The notes under the pieces are model-generated. The model was not told the origin of the DNA and searched no databases. It saw only the letters and a program-made list of their open reading frames with translations. A stretch of DNA of 64,000 nucleotides from JBGPLJ01 sp035644395 (GTDB taxonomy: Bacteria > Pseudomonadota > Gammaproteobacteria > Steroidobacterales > Steroidobacteraceae), in assembly GCA_035644395.1 (NCBI GenBank), contig DASQOR010000090.1, positions 124,001-188,000 of the forward strand. The letters are read 5' to 3'. Position 1 is the stretch's first letter. Each line of letters opens with the position of its first letter. The translations under genes and the position numbers were made by a program. Positions 42,247 to 51,093 of the stretch are shown here, piece by piece.

Positions 42247-44373
42247 TCAGCCCACCTTGCCGTATTCACTGCTGATCCCGATCCAGCGCGTCATGAGGGG
42301 CGCTATGTTATCCGGATACAGGTCCTGCATCAGCACGGCTGCGCGCTGCACGCGGGGCAGCAGATCCGCATCGCGCAGCAGATCCGCGACGCGCATTTCG
42401 ACCAGGCCTGTCTGGCGCGTTCCGAGGAGCTCGCCCGGTCCACGAAGTTCAAGGTCCTTGCGCGCGACTTCGAATCCGTCGTTGGTCGCGCGCAGCACGC
42501 CGAGCCGCTCGCGCGCCATGTCACCGAGCGGCGGCCGGTAGAGCAGCACGCAGGTACTCTCCGCCTGGCCGCGGCCGACACGGCCGCGCAACTGATGCAG
42601 TTGCGCGAGCCCCATGCGTTCGGCGTTGTCGATCACCATGAGGCTCGCATTGGGCACATCGACTCCGACCTCGATCACGGTCGTCGCGACGAGGACCTGC
42701 AGGTCGCCGCTCTTGAAGCGCTGCATGGCCGCGTCCTTCTCGCGCGGCGGCATCCGGCCATGGATGAGGCCGACGCGAATGCGCGGCAGCGCTCCGGCCA
42801 GCTGGGCCGCCATTTCCTCGGCGGCTTGCTGGTCGAGGTCCTCCGACTCCTCGATGAGCGGGCAGACCCAGTACACCTGGCGGCCGTCCGTGCACGCATG
42901 ATTGATGCGCTCGACGACCTCGCTGCGCCGGCTCTGCGGCAGCACCACCGTCTTGATCGGGGTGCGGCCCGGCGGCAATTCGTCGATGACCGAGACATCG
43001 AGGTCCGCGTAGGCCGTCATCGCCAGGGTTCTCGGAATCGGCGTTGCGGTCATGATGAGCTGATGGGCGAAGCGCTGATCGCGCTCGCCCTTGGCGCGCA
43101 GGCGTCGTCGCTGCTCGACGCCGAAGCGGTGCTGTTCGTCGATGATCGCAAGCGCGAGGCGGGCGAAATCGACGCCTTCCTGGAAAAGCGCGTGGGTGCC
43201 CACGATGATCGGGACGTCGCCGCCGGCGACTGCCGCCAGCAGGTCCTTGCGTGCCCGCCCGGTGACCTTGCCGGTGAACAAGGCGACCGCCTGCTTGAGG
43301 GGCGTGAACCAGCGCGCGAAATTCTCCGCGTGCTGCTCGGCGAGCAATTCCGTCGGCGCCATCACGGCGACCTGGCGGCCGCTGCCGACTGTGCGCGCTG
43401 CCGCGAGTGCCGCGACGATGGTTTTGCCGGATCCGACGTCGCCCTGGATGAGGCGGAGCATCGGGCGCTCGCGTGCGAGGTCACGATCGATCTCCTCCCG
43501 CACGCGCCGCTGCGCTCCGGTCAATGTGAATGACAGACTTCGCTCGAGGCGAGCCGCGAGTCTCCCGTCGGCCAGCGGCCAGGCGGACTCCTTGTCCACT
43601 TCCAGGCGCAGCTGACGCAGGCTCAGCTGCTGCGCCAGCAGCTCTTCGAATGCCAGCCGTCGTTGTGCGGGATGGCGGCGCCGCGCAAGCTCATCGAGAT
43701 TGGCGGTCGCCGGCGGGCGGTGGACGAAACGCAGCGCCTCGGTGAGCGACGGCAGTTGCAGCTCTCCTGTTACCGAGTCCGGCAGCCAGTCCCTGACCTC
43801 GCCATCGCCCAGCACTCCAAGCGCGAGTGTCGTGAGTGCGCGCAAGCGCCCCTGCTGCAGTCCTTCGGTCGTCGGATAGACCGGCGTCAGCGCCTGATCG
43901 ACCGGCAGCGCCTCCGCGCCGTCGACCCGCCGATATTCCGGATGCACGATCTCGAGCCCGGTCGGACCGCGGCGGACCTCTCCATAGAGGCGGAGCCTCG
44001 TACCGCGCGCGAGCCCCGCCTGCTGACGCGCGTTGAAGTAGAAGAAGCGCAGCGTGAGCCAGCCGGACCCGTCCGTGACGCGGCACAGGAGCTGCCGTCG
44101 CCCGCGGTATACGACCTCGCTCAGCTCGACCGTCGCTTCAATGGATGCGCGCGCTCCATCCGTGAGCTCGCCGATCGGGCGCACGCGTGTCCGGTCTTCG
44201 TAGCGCAGCGGCAGCAGGAACCAGAGGTCCTGCACCGTCCGCACATTGAGATTCTCGAGGCGCGCGGCCAGCGACTCGCCGACGCCGGCGAGGCTCGTCA
44301 CGGATCGCAGCTCAGGTGCGATCACCGCGGCGGCGGGTGGACGAGCGGCCGGTGTTCGAGTCCGGCTCGCCAA
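42247..44373 (-). CDS. recG: ATP-dependent DNA helicase RecG
   Basis: Remodels stalled replication forks and branched DNA. 708 residues (E. coli 693). The N-terminal wedge/OB domain (about 50-170) includes Y-E-D-R-T-R. Helicase motifs follow: I G-D-V-G-S-G-K-T near 316, Ia M-A-P-T-E-L-L-A-E-Q-H, II D-E-Q-H-R-F-G near 414, III M-T-A-T-P-I-P-R-T, V near V-A-T-T-V-I-E-V-G-V-D-V and VI Q-L-R-G-R-V-G-R-G. It ends two bases before the ridA stop-to-start region and is part of spoT-ridA-recG-ubiA on the minus strand. Confidence 0.96.
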   Translation of the reverse strand: MASRTRTPAARPPAAAVIAPELRSVTSLAGVGESLAARLENLNVRTVQDLWFLLPLRYEDRTRVRPIGELTDGARASIEATVELSEVVYRGRRQLLCRVTDGSGWLTLRFFYFNARQQAGLARGTRLRLYGEVRRGPTGLEIVHPEYRRVDGAEALPVDQALTPVYPTTEGLQQGRLRALTTLALGVLGDGEVRDWLPDSVTGELQLPSLTEALRFVHRPPATANLDELARRRHPAQRRLAFEELLAQQLSLRQLRLEVDKESAWPLADGRLAARLERSLSFTLTGAQRRVREEIDRDLARERPMLRLIQGDVGSGKTIVAALAAARTVGSGRQVAVMAPTELLAEQHAENFARWFTPLKQAVALFTGKVTGRARKDLLAAVAGGDVPIIVGTHALFQEGVDFARLALAIIDEQHRFGVEQRRRLRAKGERDQRFAHQLIMTATPIPRTLAMTAYADLDVSVIDELPPGRTPIKTVVLPQSRRSEVVERINHACTDGRQVYWVCPLIEESEDLDQQAAEEMAAQLAGALPRIRVGLIHGRMPPREKDAAMQRFKSGDLQVLVATTVIEVGVDVPNASLMVIDNAERMGLAQLHQLRGRVGRGQAESTCVLLYRPPLGDMARERLGVLRATNDGFEVARKDLELRGPGELLGTRQTGLVEMRVADLLRDADLLPRVQRAAVLMQDLYPDNIAPLMTRWIGISSEYGKVG

Positions 44374-44375
44374 GG

Positions 44376-44771
44376 TCAGCTCGGGCGGTGAAGGATGCAG
44401 TCGATCTCGACGCGCGCACCCCGCGGCAGGGAGGCAATGCCGACGGTCGAACGCGTCGGATACGGCTCACGCAGATATTCGGTCATCACCTGGTTCACGA
44501 CCGGGAAATGGGCGAGATCGATCAGGAAGACCGTGAAGCGAACCGCGTCATTGAGACTGCAGCCGGCCGCCTCGGCGATCGCCTTGAGATTGTCGAAGAC
44601 CCTGCGGATCTGAAGCTCGATGTCGTCCGACACCAGCTGGCCCGTCGCGGGATCGAGCGGGACCTGGCCCGAGACGTATACCGAGTCGCCTGCGCGCACG
44701 GCCTGGGAATAAGTGCCGGCCGCCTTGGGCGCGCCCGCCGTCGCAATGATTTCGCGCTTCATGCTTGCCAT
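44376..44771 (-). CDS. ridA: RidA family enamine/imine deaminase
   Basis: Destroys reactive 2-aminoacrylate formed by PLP enzymes. 131 residues with the canonical features: A-P-x-A-x-G-x-Y-S-Q-A near the N-terminus, V-S-G-Q-V-P-L-D-P-A-T-G, and the C-terminal R-S-T-V-G-I-A-S-L-P-R-G-A-R-V-E-I-D with the substrate Arg. It starts immediately after the spoT stop, so translation is coupled, and recG begins two bases after it. A cytoplasmic location is expected, unlike the exported relative at 16119. Confidence 0.93.
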   Translation of the reverse strand: MASMKREIIATAGAPKAAGTYSQAVRAGDSVYVSGQVPLDPATGQLVSDDIELQIRRVFDNLKAIAEAAGCSLNDAVRFTVFLIDLAHFPVVNQVMTEYLREPYPTRSTVGIASLPRGARVEIDCILHRPS

Positions 44772-44772
44772 T

Positions 44773-46935
44773 CTAGGCCAGCGTGCGGGTGACCCGCATG
44801 ACGTCCGGCATGTTGCGGATCATGCGCATGACCCGGGCGAGCTGCTTGCGGTCACGCACCTGCAGCTCGAAGTTCATGATCGACGTGTCGCCATCGCGGC
44901 TCGAGAGGGTGACGTGATCGATGTTGGTCTGCGTATCGGCGATGGCCGCCGCCACCTGCGCGAGCACACCCATCTTGTTGATCACTTCGACGCGGATCTC
45001 GGAGCTGAAGAGCCGCTCGAGCGCCTTCTCCCAGGCGACCGAGATCCATTTTTCCGGCTGTTTGCGAAATCCCGTGACGTTATGGCAGTTCTGCCGGTGG
45101 ATCACGACCCCGCGGCCGCTCGACAGGTTCGCCATGATCGGATCGTTCGGGATCGGGAAGCAGCAGCGCGCATAGGAGACGACCAGGCCCTCGGTGCCGG
45201 CAATCACAATAGGCGTCGCATCCCGACCCGACCCGCCTTCCTTGCCGGCGTCGTGTCCGGGCAGGAGGGCGCGGGCAACGAGCGGCGCGAGACGTTCGCC
45301 GAGACCGATCTTTTCGAAGAGGTCCTCCGGACTCGCGAGACCGAATTCCGTGGCTGCGCCCTTCTGGCGCTCGACCGGGACCTTCTTGAGCGTCAGCTCG
45401 AATTCCTCGAGCGCCTGGTTCAGCATCTTGCGGCCAAGCTCGATGGCCTCGGAGCGCTGCATGTTCTTCAGGTACGCGCGGATGGCGCTGCGCGCTTTGG
45501 CGCTGACGACGAAATTCACCCAGCTCGGATTCGGGCGCGCACCCTTCGCCGTGATGATCTCCACCGTCTGGCCGTTACGCAGCGTCGTGCGCAGCGGCAC
45601 CAGCCGGCGGTCGATTTTCGCCGCGACACATCGATTGCCGATGTCCGTGTGCACCGCGTACGCGAAGTCGACTGCGGTCGCTCCGCGCGGCAGCCGCAGG
45701 ATCTCGCCGCGCGGCGTGAACACGTAGACCTTGTCCGGAAAGAGGTCGACCTTGACGCTCTCGAGGAATTCCTCGCTGTTGCCGCCTTCCTGGATCTCGA
45801 CGAGCTGCGACAGCCACTGGCGTGCGTGATCGGCGGGCGTGCTCGATGCTTCCGGCCCCCCCTTGTATTTCCAGTGCGCGGCGATGCCGGCCTCGGCGAC
45901 CTTGTGCATGTCCTCGGTGCGGATCTGCACCTCGATCGGAATGCCGTTCGGGCCGAAGAGCGTCGTGTGCAGCGACTGGTAGCCGTTGATGCGGGCGATC
46001 GCGATGTAGTCCTTGAAGCGGCCGGGCATCGGCTTGTAGACCCCGTGCACGACGCCGAGCGCGCGATAACAGGTGTCGACGGTGTCGACGACGATGCGAA
46101 ATCCGTAGACGTCGACGATCTCGTTGAGCGCGAGGCCCTTGTTGCGCATCTTCTTGTAGACGCTGTAGAGATGCTTCTCGCGCCCGTCGAGCAGCGCCTT
46201 GATGCCGCTCTTCGCGAGCGCACCCTTCAGGGCCTCGGAGATCTTGCCGAGGAATTGCTTCTGGTTGCCGCGCGCGCGCTTTAGCTCCTTCTCGAGCACG
46301 CGGTAGCGATGCGGGTAGAGCGCGCGAAAACCGAGGTCTTCGAGCTCGAGCTTGATCGTGTAGAGGCCGAGGCGCTCCGCGATCGGTGCGTAGATCTCGA
46401 GCGTCTCGACCGCGATGGCTCGCCGCTTCGGCGCCGGCACCGACCCGAGCGTGCGCATGTTGTGCGTGCGATCCGCGAGTTTCACCAGCACGACGCGGAT
46501 GTCGCGCACCATGGCGAGCAGCATCTTGCGGAAGCTCTCGGCCTGGGCCTCCTTGCGGCTCTTGAAGTGAATCTGGTCGAGCTTGGTGACGCCGTCGACG
46601 AGCTCGGCGACTTCCGCTCCAAAGCGGGTGGCGACTTCCGTCTTGGCCGTCGGCGTGTCTTCGATGACGTCGTGCAGGATCGCCGCCATCAGGGTCTCGG
46701 CGTCCATATGCAGTTCCGCGAGGATGTTCGCGGCTGCAACCGGATGGGAGATATAGGGCTCGCCCGACAGCCGCTTCTGGCCGCGGTGCGCTTCGGCGCC
46801 GAATTCGTAGGCCGCCTGCACCCGCTCCACCTGCTCGGGCGGCAGGTAGCTCTCGACGGTCGAGATCAGCTGATTGATGCCCGTGGCGCGTCTTCCGCCA
46901 GGCAAGAAGCCCAGAATGGAAGACGCATAGTCCAC
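44773..46935 (-). CDS. spoT: (p)ppGpp synthetase/hydrolase SpoT
   Basis: Makes and degrades the alarmone (p)ppGpp. 720 residues. The N-terminal HD hydrolase has H-P-V-A-A-A and H-D-V-I-E-D-T near 73-79; the synthetase domain has the G-Y-Q-S-L-H-T-T region near 250 and E-x-Q-I-R-T-E-D-M near 265. TGS (about 385-445), helical and C-terminal ACT (about 645-718) domains follow. The intact HD motif shows that hydrolysis is kept, consistent with SpoT, not RelA. It sits between rpoZ (21 bases upstream) and ridA. Confidence 0.96.
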   Translation of the reverse strand: MDYASSILGFLPGGRRATGINQLISTVESYLPPEQVERVQAAYEFGAEAHRGQKRLSGEPYISHPVAAANILAELHMDAETLMAAILHDVIEDTPTAKTEVATRFGAEVAELVDGVTKLDQIHFKSRKEAQAESFRKMLLAMVRDIRVVLVKLADRTHNMRTLGSVPAPKRRAIAVETLEIYAPIAERLGLYTIKLELEDLGFRALYPHRYRVLEKELKRARGNQKQFLGKISEALKGALAKSGIKALLDGREKHLYSVYKKMRNKGLALNEIVDVYGFRIVVDTVDTCYRALGVVHGVYKPMPGRFKDYIAIARINGYQSLHTTLFGPNGIPIEVQIRTEDMHKVAEAGIAAHWKYKGGPEASSTPADHARQWLSQLVEIQEGGNSEEFLESVKVDLFPDKVYVFTPRGEILRLPRGATAVDFAYAVHTDIGNRCVAAKIDRRLVPLRTTLRNGQTVEIITAKGARPNPSWVNFVVSAKARSAIRAYLKNMQRSEAIELGRKMLNQALEEFELTLKKVPVERQKGAATEFGLASPEDLFEKIGLGERLAPLVARALLPGHDAGKEGGSGRDATPIVIAGTEGLVVSYARCCFPIPNDPIMANLSSGRGVVIHRQNCHNVTGFRKQPEKWISVAWEKALERLFSSEIRVEVINKMGVLAQVAAAIADTQTNIDHVTLSSRDGDTSIMNFELQVRDRKQLARVMRMIRNMPDVMRVTRTLA

Positions 46936-46956
46936 GGACTCGCCTCCTTGCGGCGG

Positions 46957-47235
46957 TTACTCCCCGAGGCCGAGTTGCGGCGCGCGGAAGTCGAGGGCGG
47001 GTTCGAACTCCATCGCCGGCGGTTCCGGCTGCGGATCCGGCTCCTCGAGCATGGCGGGAGTGACGTGGCCTTCTGCGATTTCGCGCAGGGCTACGACCGT
47101 GGGCTTGTCGTTTTCCCAGTCGACCATCGGTTCGGCGCCGTTCGCAAGCCGGCGGGCACGCTTGGCGGCCAGCAACACGAGCTGGAACAGGTTATCGACG
47201 TTCTGCAGGCAGTCTTCGACGGTGATACGGGCCAT
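46957..47235 (-). CDS. rpoZ: RNA polymerase omega subunit
   Basis: A 92-residue subunit that helps fold and hold the beta-prime subunit of RNA polymerase and forms part of a ppGpp site. The conserved start M-A-R-I-T-V-E-D-C-L and the R-A-R-R-L and K-P-T-V-V-A-L-R-E-I-A-E-G segments are clear. The C-terminal 30 residues are acidic and Pro-rich. Located between gmk and spoT as in most gammaproteobacteria; the 66-base gap to gmk probably includes a promoter. Confidence 0.95.
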   Translation of the reverse strand: MARITVEDCLQNVDNLFQLVLLAAKRARRLANGAEPMVDWENDKPTVVALREIAEGHVTPAMLEEPDPQPEPPAMEFEPALDFRAPQLGLGE

Positions 47236-47301
47236 GACGAGCGCAATCCGGGGGGAGTGGAACGGACGCGAAGTGTATGGAAACTGGCCCCGAATTGCCA
47301 G

Positions 47302-47946
47302 CTAATCCAGCAGCTTGCGCGCATGCCGGATAAGCGCTGGCTGGCCGCTTTTCGAGCCTGCGCCGCGCCCCTCCACGATGCTCTTGAGGTCGCCGAGCGC
47401 ACGCTCGAAGTCATCGTTGACCACGAGGTATTCGAAGTCCTGCCAATGGGATAGCTCGGTCACGGAGTCCTTGAGGCGCCGGGCGATCACCTCCTCGGTG
47501 TCGGTTCCACGTGCCCTGAGGCGCTGCTCCAGGGCGGAGCGCGAGGGCGGCAGGATGAAGGTCGTAATGGCCTCCGGCAGCGCCTTGCGGATCTGCGCCG
47601 CCCCCTGCCAGTCGATCTCAAGCAGCAGGTCCTGTCCGCGGCCAAGCGCAGCTTCCACCTGTTCCCGGCCCGTGCCGTAGCGATTGTCGAAAACAGTCGC
47701 GTGTTCGAGGAATGCCCCGCGCCTCACCATTTGCTCGAACGCCTCACGGCTGACGAAGTGATAGTCACGGCCGTCGTGCTCCGTTGGCCGCCGGCTGCGT
47801 GTCGTGAAGGAAGTCGATACGGCGAGCGTGGGGATGGCCGCCATCAGCGCCTTTACGAGCGACGTCTTGCCCGTGCCGGACGGGGCGGCGATGACGAAGA
47901 GCCTGCCGCGCGACGCCGATCCGGATTGGCCAGCCGGCGGCGTCAT
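47302..47946 (-). CDS. gmk: guanylate kinase
   Basis: Phosphorylates GMP to GDP. 214 residues with the P-loop A-P-S-G-T-G-K-T (20-27), the GMP-binding S-F-T-T-R-x-x-R-x-x-E block, D-Y-H-F-V, and L-E-I-D-W-Q-G-A near 100. Its ATG overlaps the yicC stop by four bases (ATGA), indicating coupling. Genes for the GTP/ppGpp branch (gmk, rpoZ, spoT) are thus consecutive. Confidence 0.95.
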   Translation of the reverse strand: MTPPAGQSGSASRGRLFVIAAPSGTGKTSLVKALMAAIPTLAVSTSFTTRSRRPTEHDGRDYHFVSREAFEQMVRRGAFLEHATVFDNRYGTGREQVEAALGRGQDLLLEIDWQGAAQIRKALPEAITTFILPPSRSALEQRLRARGTDTEEVIARRLKDSVTELSHWQDFEYLVVNDDFERALGDLKSIVEGRGAGSKSGQPALIRHARKLLD

Positions 47947-48830
47947 TCGACGTTCTGGACTTGCTCGCGCATCTGCTCGATCAGCACTTTCATGTCGATC
48001 GCAGCGCGCGTCGTCTCGAGGTCGTTCGATTTCGACGACAGCGTGTTCGCTTCGCGATTGAGCTCCTGCATGAGGAAGTCGAGGCGGCGGCCCGCGGCTT
48101 CCGGCAGCCCGATGACCTTCACGGTCTCCTCGATGTGGCCGCGCAGCCGTTCGATCTCCTCGTCGACGTCCATCTTCTGCGCGAGCAGCACGAGTTCCTG
48201 TTCGACACGCTCGGGGTTCGCGGGCACGGCGAGCTGCGCGAGCTTCTCGTTCAGGCGCGTGCGCATTCTCGTCCGCACCTCCGGCAGCCGCCGTTCGACC
48301 GCCGTCACCAGTTCGCCGAGGCTGGCGCAGCGCTGCGACAGGAATTCACGCAGGCGCACGCCTTCGCGCGAGCGCGTGGCGTTGAACTCCGCCAGCGCAT
48401 CGGCGAGCAACTGCTGCGCCGCTGCCAGCAGCGGCTCGAGATCGATCGAGCTGTCGCGGATGACCCCGGGCCAGCGCAATACGTCGATCGGATTGATGCC
48501 GCTGACGAGCCGCCTGTCCGGCGTGGTATCGGACTGGTAATGCCGGGCAATTTCGCGAGCCTGCTCGAGCACCCGCTCGGCGAGCTCGCGATTGACCTCG
48601 AGTGAGGAGGCTTGCGCCGCCGGCCGGAAAAACAGCGTGCAGTCGATCTTGCCGCGCTTGGCCGCCGCGCCGATCGCCTGGCGGAACTGCCCTTCAGCGG
48701 CGCGCAATTCTTCCGGAAGCCGCATGCCTATCTCGAGGTAGCGATGGTTGACGGCGCGCAGTTCCCAGGCGAGCTGCCCCCAGTCCGCAACGAGCTCGCG
48801 GCGTGCGAAGCCGGTCATGCTGCGTATCAT
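47943..48830 (-). CDS. yicC: YicC family endoribonuclease
   Basis: About 295 residues. The start at 48830 (M-I-R-S-M-T-G-F-A-R) is the family's classical N-terminus; the longer frame adds 23 unrelated residues. The C-terminal DUF1732 domain with D-V-D-E-E-I-E-R-L-x-x-H and G-R-x-L-D-F-L-M-Q-E-L-N-R-E-x-N-T is complete. YicC of E. coli is an endoribonuclease that adapts RNA decay. It is divergent from the PP2C phosphatase (70-base gap) and overlaps gmk by four bases. Confidence 0.93.
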   Translation of the reverse strand: MIRSMTGFARRELVADWGQLAWELRAVNHRYLEIGMRLPEELRAAEGQFRQAIGAAAKRGKIDCTLFFRPAAQASSLEVNRELAERVLEQAREIARHYQSDTTPDRRLVSGINPIDVLRWPGVIRDSSIDLEPLLAAAQQLLADALAEFNATRSREGVRLREFLSQRCASLGELVTAVERRLPEVRTRMRTRLNEKLAQLAVPANPERVEQELVLLAQKMDVDEEIERLRGHIEETVKVIGLPEAAGRRLDFLMQELNREANTLSSKSNDLETTRAAIDMKVLIEQMREQVQNVE

Positions 48831-48873
48831 TGGTGTGCGCCGGTGGTCGTTCGCTGTGCTGGCGGCGTCGAGG

Positions 48874-48897
48874 GATGCTATAAAGCGCGCCAGCATC
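48874..48897 (+). promoter_or_regulatory. extended -10 promoter within an inverted repeat
   Basis: tgcTATAAA (TATAAA at 48879-48884, preceded by TG-n) is an extended -10 element 15 bases before the phosphatase GTG. It is flanked by the inverted hexamers gatgct (48874-48879) and agcatc (48892-48897). The palindrome across the -10 would suit a repressor. With a start site near 48891 the transcript would have a leader of only about nine bases. Confidence 0.45.
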
Positions 48898-48899
48898 AA

Positions 48900-49679
48900 G
48901 TGGACCAGAGTCTAGCGGAAACGGGCGGTCGAATCTTGCAGATAGAGTATGCCGACGTCTCTCTGCTCGGCCATCGCGACGACAACCAGGATCGAGTGTC
49001 GATCGCCGTTGCCGAGAACGCGGCGCTGCTCGCCGTGATCGACGGCATGGGCGGTCATGCGGAAGGCGCCAAGGCCGCCGAAACCTCGCTCGCGTCGATG
49101 CTCGAAAGCTTCTGGCAGACCAGCCACCCCGTTTTCGATCCGCTCGGTTTCCTGCACATCGCGTTGAGCCGCGCGCACGACGATGTCGTGAGTCTCGGTG
49201 CGGACCTCGCCCTTGAAACCCGGCCACGCGCGACTTGCGCCGTGTGCCTGGTGCAGGACGGAGCCGCGTACTGGGCGCACGTCGGCGACAGCCGTGTCTA
49301 CCAGATTCGCGCGGCAACGGTGCGCGAGCGCACGCGCGACCACAGCCACGTCGAAGTGCTGCTCGCGGAGGGCCTCATCACTGAAGCCGAGGTGCAGGGC
49401 CACCCGATGCGCAACTTCGTCGAGTGCTGCATCGGCGGCGATGCGGCGGTACCCGAGATGACGGTCACAACCCGCAAGCCGCTCGCCGCGGGCGACATCC
49501 TGCTGCTCTGTACGGACGGACTGTGGGCCAATCTCAAGGATCCGGAACTTGCCGCCTTCTACCAGCCGGGCGGCAAGAGCCTGCGCGAGTCATTGGAGAC
49601 TCTCGGCAAGCGCGCGGTCCAGGCATCCGCCCCCTACAGCGACAACACGACGGCGGCTGCGCTGCGCTGGATGGGATGA
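48900..49679 (+). CDS. PP2C-type serine/threonine protein phosphatase
   Basis: About 259 residues from a GTG (a TTG at 48936 is the alternative). The PPM/PP2C metal-site motifs are present: G-x-x-R-x-x-N-Q-D near 25, V-I-D-G-M-G-G-H near 46-53, H-V-G-D-S-R-V-Y near 125, L-L-C-T-D-G-L-W near 206, and D-N-T-T-A-A near the end. Bacterial members counter Hanks-type kinases; none is nearby. No Shine-Dalgarno precedes either start. It is divergent from yicC and lies 69 bases ahead of rph. Confidence 0.88.
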   Translation: MDQSLAETGGRILQIEYADVSLLGHRDDNQDRVSIAVAENAALLAVIDGMGGHAEGAKAAETSLASMLESFWQTSHPVFDPLGFLHIALSRAHDDVVSLGADLALETRPRATCAVCLVQDGAAYWAHVGDSRVYQIRAATVRERTRDHSHVEVLLAEGLITEAEVQGHPMRNFVECCIGGDAAVPEMTVTTRKPLAAGDILLLCTDGLWANLKDPELAAFYQPGGKSLRESLETLGKRAVQASAPYSDNTTAAALRWMG

Positions 49680-49748
49680 CACGGGAGTCGCCGCGCCGCG
49701 ATCCGTTATCATCCCCCGCACTGACCAGCGGCTTCCCGAGGTTTCCCC

Positions 49749-50468
49749 ATGCGCCCCAATGGCCGCGCCCCGGACCAATTGCGTCCGGTTCGATTCACAC
49801 GGCACTTCACTCGTCACGCGGAAGGCGCCTGCCTCATCGAGTGCGGCGACACGCGGGTGCTTTGCACGGCATCCATCGAGGACGGCGTCCCCGGATTTCA
49901 GCGTGGGAGCGGCCGCGGCTGGATCACAGCCGAGTACGGAATGCTGCCGCGCTCGACACACACGCGTACCGCCCGTGAGGCGGCCCGGGGCAAGCAGACC
50001 GGGCGAACCCAGGAGATCCAGCGCCTGATTGGTCGGTCGCTCAGGGCCATCGTCGACCTCGCCGCCCTGGGCGAGCGCACGGTGACCATCGATTGCGACG
50101 TGCTGCAGGCCGATGGCGGTACGCGCACGGCATCGATCACCGGCGCATACGTGGCGCTGGTCGACGCGGTAGACAAGCTCGTCCGCAAACGGGCGCTCAG
50201 TGCCAGCCCGATTCACGGACAGGTGGGTGCCGTGTCCGTCGGCATCTGTGCGGGCGTCGCGGTGCTCGATCTCGACTATGCCGAGGATTCCCAGGCTGAG
50301 ACCGACATGAATGTCGTCATGAATAACGGCGGTGGATTCATCGAGATCCAGGGCACGGCCGAGGGCCACGCCTTTCGCCGGCATGAGCTTGACGCGCTCC
50401 TGAACCTGGCCGCGCTCGGTATCGGGCAGCTGCACGCCGCCCAGCTGCAGGCGCTTGCGACGGACTAG
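49749..50468 (+). CDS. rph: ribonuclease PH
   Basis: A phosphate-dependent 3'-to-5' exoribonuclease that trims tRNA 3' ends. 239 residues, standard length. Conserved stretches: the N-terminal M-R-P-N-G-R-A-P-D-Q-L-R-P-V, E-Y-G-M-L-P-R-S-T-H-T-R, the R-S-L-R-A-I-V-D-L segment and D-C-D-V-L-Q-A-D-G-G-T-R-T-A-S-I-T-G. It is followed five bases later by rdgB, a common pairing. Confidence 0.96.
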   Translation: MRPNGRAPDQLRPVRFTRHFTRHAEGACLIECGDTRVLCTASIEDGVPGFQRGSGRGWITAEYGMLPRSTHTRTAREAARGKQTGRTQEIQRLIGRSLRAIVDLAALGERTVTIDCDVLQADGGTRTASITGAYVALVDAVDKLVRKRALSASPIHGQVGAVSVGICAGVAVLDLDYAEDSQAETDMNVVMNNGGGFIEIQGTAEGHAFRRHELDALLNLAALGIGQLHAAQLQALATD

Positions 50469-50473
50469 AGGCC

Positions 50474-51070
50474 ATGCGTCGCGTCGTGCTCGCAACGGGG
50501 AATCGCCACAAACTGCGCGAGATCGGCGCACTGCTTGCGCCGAGCGGCATCGAGCTCGTAGCGCAGGACAGTCTCGGCGTCCTGCCCGCCGAGGAGACCG
50601 GCAGCAGCTTCGTCGAGAATGCATTGCTCAAGGCGAGGCACGCGTCAGCACTTTCGGGCCTCCCGGCCATTGCCGATGATTCCGGAATCGAGGTCGAGGC
50701 GCTGAATGGCAGGCCCGGCGTGCAGTCGGCCCGCTTCGCGGGGCCGGGCGCGACCGACGAGGACAATCTGCGGAAACTCGAGCAGGCTCTCGCGGGCGTG
50801 CCGGATGACCGCCGCGGTGCGCGCTATGTTTGCGCCATGGTATACGTGCGGACCGGGCTCGATCCGACGCCGGTGATCTGCGAGCGGCCATGGATGGGGC
50901 GCATCGCCCGCGAACGGCGCGGGAGCAATGGATTTGGCTATGACCCGGTATTTCTGGTGCCGTCGCTCGGACTCACGGCGGCGCAGCTCGATCCAGAGCG
51001 CAAGAATGAGCTGAGTCACCGGGGCCAGGCGTTGCGCGCCTTGCTCACTGCGCTTCCCGGCGCCTACTGA
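50474..51070 (+). CDS. rdgB: non-canonical purine NTP pyrophosphatase RdgB/HAM1
   Basis: Removes dITP, XTP and similar nucleotides from the pool by converting them to monophosphates. 198 residues with the family start V-L-A-T-G-N-R-H-K-L-R-E-I, E-x-G-S-S-F-x-E-N-A-L-L-K-A, A-D-D-S-G-I-E-V-x-A-L-N-G-x-P-G, and the closing N-G-F-G-Y-D-P-V-F and H-R-G-Q-A-L. Lies between rph and hemW in one plus-strand group. Confidence 0.96.
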   Translation: MRRVVLATGNRHKLREIGALLAPSGIELVAQDSLGVLPAEETGSSFVENALLKARHASALSGLPAIADDSGIEVEALNGRPGVQSARFAGPGATDEDNLRKLEQALAGVPDDRRGARYVCAMVYVRTGLDPTPVICERPWMGRIARERRGSNGFGYDPVFLVPSLGLTAAQLDPERKNELSHRGQALRALLTALPGAY

Positions 51071-51093
51071 AATCTGGCAACGGAACAAGGCTC

